From Hanleya hanleyi (taxonomy: Eukaryota; Mollusca; Polyplacophora; Lepidopleurida; Hanleyidae), in contig JAVTVY010020581.1 of NCBI GenBank assembly GCA_036873755.1, positions 1 to 64,000 of the forward strand: a stretch of DNA of 64,000 nucleotides, in the 5' to 3' direction. The notes beneath the pieces are model-generated. The model searched no databases. It saw nothing but the letters and a program-made list of their open reading frames with translations, and had not been told where the DNA came from. Made by a program: the position numbers and the translations under genes. This document shows, one piece after another, positions 61,136-64,000 of this stretch (position 1 is its first letter; the number at the start of each line of letters is the position of its first letter).

Positions 61136-61172
61136 AAAAAAGTCAAAACGTCACTTGTGTTTTCATGAATTT

Positions 61173-61178
61173 TTTATT
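61173..61178 (-). terminator. Polyadenylation signal of the structural-gene unit
   Basis: AATAAA on the minus strand, 36 bp beyond the protease stop at 61214. It is the only canonical signal near the end of the leftward cassette. Confidence 0.55.
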
Positions 61179-61213
61179 GAACGTCAATGAACGTCAGAAC
61201 AATAAGAACGCAT

Positions 61214-61687
61214 TTAAGACAACCAGAGAAATGGGGCATGCACATTAAAACGAGAGGCAACCCAGTCGTACACTAAAACATCACGGTCTTCGGCTCGAAA
61301 ATAATCATCAAACATATGTACAATCGTTTGCATAGAATGTCCTCTACTCCGGTGAGAGAGATAAAACACACAGTACTGTCCGCATACACTACTCAAGGGT
61401 CCTTGTAATCTTTTAGTATTCCAACGCCACACAGTAGTAGATTCGTCCATGAACTGGGTCAAATCGGGATGCACGGGTGCAAGTCCGTAGGAATCAAAGT
61501 ATTCTTCTTGACCCCGGGCGTCCACGTATACAGCCACCCAATGTTCACCCGGTCGAGTACCAGGGTCAGTATTCAGAATGTAGGCCGCAGGGGTGAATGG
61601 GGTGGGAAAGACATTGCGTGGAAACACACCTCGAAAGGGTACCCGGGGATCCTGCTGGAGTATGGCGATGAGCTGCTCTGTATCCAT
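61214..61687 (-). CDS. Adenain-like cysteine protease of the Polinton/adintovirus (intact)
   Basis: 157 residues, start ATG 61687-61685, stop TAA 61216-61214. The upstream in-frame codons to 61750 overlap the capsid gene, so this ATG is preferred. Catalytic layout as in adenovirus protease: GEHWVAVYVD (His49), EEYFDSYG (Asp65 or Glu62), and LQGPLSSVCGQYC with Gln95 seven residues before Cys102, the oxyanion-Gln/nucleophile spacing. In this virus group the enzyme is thought to mature capsid proteins. The start lies 4 bp after the capsid gene stop. It is the only full-length undamaged gene of the element in the window. Confidence 0.93.
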   Translation of the reverse strand: MDTEQLIAILQQDPRVPFRGVFPRNVFPTPFTPAAYILNTDPGTRPGEHWVAVYVDARGQEEYFDSYGLAPVHPDLTQFMDESTTVWRWNTKRLQGPLSSVCGQYCVFYLSHRSRGHSMQTIVHMFDDYFRAEDRDVLVYDWVASRFNVHAPFLWLS

Positions 61688-61691
61688 GACT

Positions 61692-62965
61692 CTAGCTGGC
61701 GTAGTCACACAGGACGTTTCTTTGCTGATCCACGGTGATGACGTTATCAAACTCGGCGTAGCAAATCACGTTAATGGTATGGGGTAGAGCTACCGAGAAA
61801 CGCAGTTCCAACCGTAAGTTTCCTTTCTTGAGCAAGGCCAGTTGATGATCGTGTTCCAAGATAGGGGTGAGGTCGAAGGCGAACAAAGTGTACCCACGGG
61901 CAAAGTCTCGTCGAGTGATGGTATTTCCTTCGTCCTGATTGTTTTGTCCTGTGGCTGTAAGCAGGTTCAGGTAGCTCCGCACATAGTGATGGTTACCAAA
62001 CTCCGGTTGTAACGGCCGGGCTGGAATTTGATGACCGGCCACGTGCAATGCCACAAAATTGATGTTGAAATGTTGAAAGTGGAAAGAATTCTCTGTCCAC
62101 TGGCCATTGAAACTGGTATTGGTGGCACACGCCAGGGTAAGACGTTTAGGCAGATCCCCTAGAAATAAATTTTCACGATTGGTCTGTACGCGTCGGACGG
62201 GGTACAGGACTGGTTTTTTTCGATAAGGCTTCCATGTGACTCACCAACACCCCCTGTTGCAAATCCACCGTACGGACAAACAGGGCTGCATCTTCTATGA
62301 TGATCTTGTAATGGGCGGGATCTCCACCGGCCATCAAAGCGAAAGTGGGTGGGGAACGGATCAACTTGATCTTGATGGATACGCCGTTCATCATGTAGCG
62401 GTCTTGCGGGAACAGATCGGCGTGCAGTCGTCCCATCATATCCACGGACCGGCTACCGGCTGTAAACTGTCTGCGATGGCCGAACCCGGTATTGGCAATG
62501 GTGGTCGCATCCATTGCTCCGGGTGTATCTCTGTAGTACAGTGGGGCTGACAAGTGTGTGTTTTTTGGCATCTTCTCCGTACGACAACAGCGTGTCGATG
62601 TAGACTCGGTACGGGTACGTATTGGTGGACGTACTGATGAGTTTATCGTTCAGACTGATATCCACCTGTTGGAACAGCGAGTGCAGCCAGAGATTCACCG
62701 GGGCTACCTCCGCTTCGGCCGCGATGTCCGTCCCGTCTCCGTTCACCACTTTGGCTTTCACGTAAAAGTAGGTGTGGGCTAAATCCAGGTAGGCCGTATC
62801 TTTGTTTTCAATGGTAAATTCCAGCGGTCCCGTGCCCGTCAGGCTAGCCAGGGGCCGATGTTCTACCCAACGACCTTCGGCGACACTGGTCTGTGTGGAG
62901 AGAATAGTCCACAAATCCAATTCACTGTTGGTAGACGGACACGAGTCGGAGTGAATGAATGCCAT
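61692..62965 (-). pseudogene. Hexon-like major capsid protein (F54H12.2-like), two frameshifts
   Basis: Start ATG 62965-62963 (MAFIHSD...), stop TAG 61694-61692, about 424 codons in total. Three frames share the homology: 62965 to about 62565, about 62570 to 62215, and about 62210 to 61692. Recognised parts: LHSLFQQVDISLNDKLIS and TYPYRVYIDTLLSYG, MNGVSIKIKLIRSP, and a C-terminal part with PLQPEFG, ARGYTLFAFDLTP and NLRLELRF, all hallmarks of the Polinton/adintovirus double jelly-roll capsid family, often annotated as F54H12.2-like. Both shifts fall at homopolymers: T6 at 62561-62566 and T7 at 62214-62220 on the plus strand. So sequence error and true decay are both possible. Confidence 0.92.
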
Positions 62966-63359
62966 TATGCGAAGATGTCTCTCCTCTTCTTCTTCTTCTG
63001 GAGTGTGCGTCGTCCGTGTGTTGGATGACTCTACCCTGTGATGGGGGTTGTCTTTTAAGGGCTTTGGCCACCAAGACGCTGCCTGCTTCTTTGGCCCGTC
63101 GTTTCAAGGCTTGTCGGAGTGCCGTCCCACTCAAGACATCACCGGCCACTTGCAGTCCACTGCGTACCGCTTGTTTGCCTACCGCTTTTACGCCACGTGT
63201 CACCAGAGGTAAGAACGTTTTCACGATGCTTCCCAGTATGTTTCTCTGCTCGTGACCTCGTTGCATGCGTGCACCGCTAAAGACCGGACCTCCACCTCTC
63301 GTTTGTTTCTTGTAATAGTCGGCATAGCTGGCCGTATGGCACTGGTAAGGCACGTACAT
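62922..63359 (-). CDS. Basic pX/core-like virion protein of the Polinton/adintovirus
   Basis: Start ATG 63359-63357 shares an A with the stop of the upstream gene (TAATG). 145 codons as read. The start MYVPYQCHTASYADYYKKQT with RGGGPVFSGARMQRGHE, then a hydrophobic/basic central part (SIVKTFLPLVTRGVKAVGKQ) and repeated Lys/Arg, resemble small conserved virion proteins of this group that are compared with adenovirus pX or pVI. The last 44 bp overlap the capsid gene. Another frame near the Arg-rich AGAAGAAGAAG tract would stop at a TAA sharing an A with the capsid ATG (62965), so the annotated tail may result from an indel. Role (DNA condensation or membrane lysis) is inferred. Confidence 0.75.
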   Translation of the reverse strand: MYVPYQCHTASYADYYKKQTRGGGPVFSGARMQRGHEQRNILGSIVKTFLPLVTRGVKAVGKQAVRSGLQVAGDVLSGTALRQALKRRAKEAGSVLVAKALKRQPPSQGRVIQHTDDAHSRRRRRGETSSHNGIHSLRLVSVYQQ

Positions 63360-64000
63360 TATACGAAGTGGGGAGAACGTGCTTGTCGGAAATGAAGTGT
63401 CAGCACCACTTTCCCTCGTTCGAATGCCACCGGGCGTCCCGTGTCATCTCTTATATCCACCGTGATCGTGTTGATATCGGTGTGTCGTACGGATAGGTAG
63501 AGTATGTGGTTGAAAGTCTGGGTGACTTGATCTCCTTACTTCTTTCTAATGGGCACCACCCGTAACAGAGGTGTGTTGACATCTCCCACAACGTGGTTGT
63601 CGACCACGTCCGAGTAGACGTAGAGTCTGTACATACCCACGTTCATATCCATCGCAATGTCGCCTTCGTCGGTGATTGGGCCCGGGTAGACGGAATAAGG
63701 GAGACCTAACATTTCCTGTAGGGTGGGACTGAGTTTGACACTCACGTTGGGGCTGAGAAAGATACAGGCCTTGTCGTTGTGTTTGTTGTAATCGAACTCC
63801 ACATGATTCTTGAAGGATAGGATTTCATGGGTCTTGAATTATTCGTGACCACCCATAGAGACTTATAATGGATCAGTGTTCTCAAGCGATCCATGAACTC
63901 TTTGGGGTTATCGTATTGGCCTTCGGGTAGGGTCAGCCGGGTTACTTTGCCTTCGTAGGTCACCTCGTACCACACGTCCTTGTCTCGCACGTTGTACCAC
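63359..64000 (-). pseudogene. Penton-like virion protein (partial, broken)
   Basis: Runs in from beyond the window edge. One frame reads DVWYEVTYEGKVTRLTLPEG and MDRLRTLI (to about 63840); a second reads DYNKHNDKACIFLSPNVSV, MLGLPYSV, MYRLYVYSDVV and LLRVVPIRKK; the same frame continues past a TAA (63538-63536) with GDQVTQTFNHILYLSV and FERGKVVLTLHF to TAA 63361-63359. This LPEG-x-Y ... LSP-x-L ... LYVYSDVV ... LLRVVPI order is the usual form of a conserved Polinton/adintovirus structural protein; the penton identity is an inference. Breaks: one frameshift near 63840 and one in-frame TAA. Confidence 0.75.

Larger units (their letters stand above)
55700..64000. mobile_element. Endogenous Polinton/adintovirus (partial, runs off the window)
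   Basis: The combination of DNA polymerase B of the Polinton type, adenain-like protease, hexon-like capsid protein, basic pX-like protein and penton-like protein defines a Polinton (Maverick)/adintovirus. The polymerase unit points right and the structural unit points left, converging on the tRNA/tandem-repeat region at 60.8-61.2 kb. The left limit is uncertain: coding starts at 56859, and the tandem repeats and binding-site cluster at 55.7-56.75 kb could be the terminal region. Integrase and ATPase are absent from the visible part. Breaks in most genes show an integrated, decaying copy or sequence errors. Confidence 0.9.

Overview
The window looks like nuclear DNA of an invertebrate, most probably a mollusc. 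The evidence is intron-rich eukaryotic genes with GT-AG junctions, AT-rich introns, abundant MITEs, and two SINEs that end in a tail style familiar from gastropod and bivalve genomes (a conserved motif near GAAATATTGTTGAAAGCG followed by CACT/ACTC repeats). Species cannot be fixed from the sequence alone.

Layout. 0.3-0.9 kb holds palindromic foldback elements. 1.0-2.7 kb holds a putative three-exon gene for a small mitochondrial-type protein, with two perfect CRE sites upstream. A promoter/exon-1 copy of it lies inverted at 6.4-7.15 kb, split by a 333-bp TIR element, and is followed by a decayed minisatellite (7.2-8.6 kb). A 35-bp satellite with a ~645-bp higher-order period fills 9.69-12.46 kb. 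A tentative small spliced gene lies at 13.06-14.72 kb. 15-27 kb is mostly non-coding, with dispersed repeats, one SINE with target-site duplications and a tRNA-derived SINE.

27.6-47.3 kb (minus strand) is the best gene: an SLC6-family sodium symporter. Twelve coding exons join with matching phases into 557 codons covering TM1-TM12; only the C-terminal exon was not found. Its introns carry a reverse-transcriptase pseudogene split by a SINE, a TIR element, and a foldback element built of GGCGA words.

48-55 kb is a mobile-element cluster: a 260-bp TIR element with TTTA duplications, a 773-bp near-perfect palindrome with 10-bp duplications (Mutator-like), a TIR element holding a DUF3504/KIAA1958-like remnant, a 61-bp hairpin with 8-bp duplications, a CTCAA-rich element with TA duplications, and a foldback element of the same family as those at the left edge.

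55.7-64.0 kb is part of an endogenous Polinton/adintovirus. A heavily broken protein-primed type DNA polymerase B runs rightward. A compact leftward cassette encodes a penton-like protein (cut by the window edge), a basic pX/core-like protein, a hexon-like major capsid protein and an intact adenain-type cysteine protease. Between the two convergent units lie a type II (leucine-like) tRNA gene with an odd anticodon loop and a four-copy tandem repeat. Integrase and packaging ATPase are not in the window and may lie beyond 64 kb.
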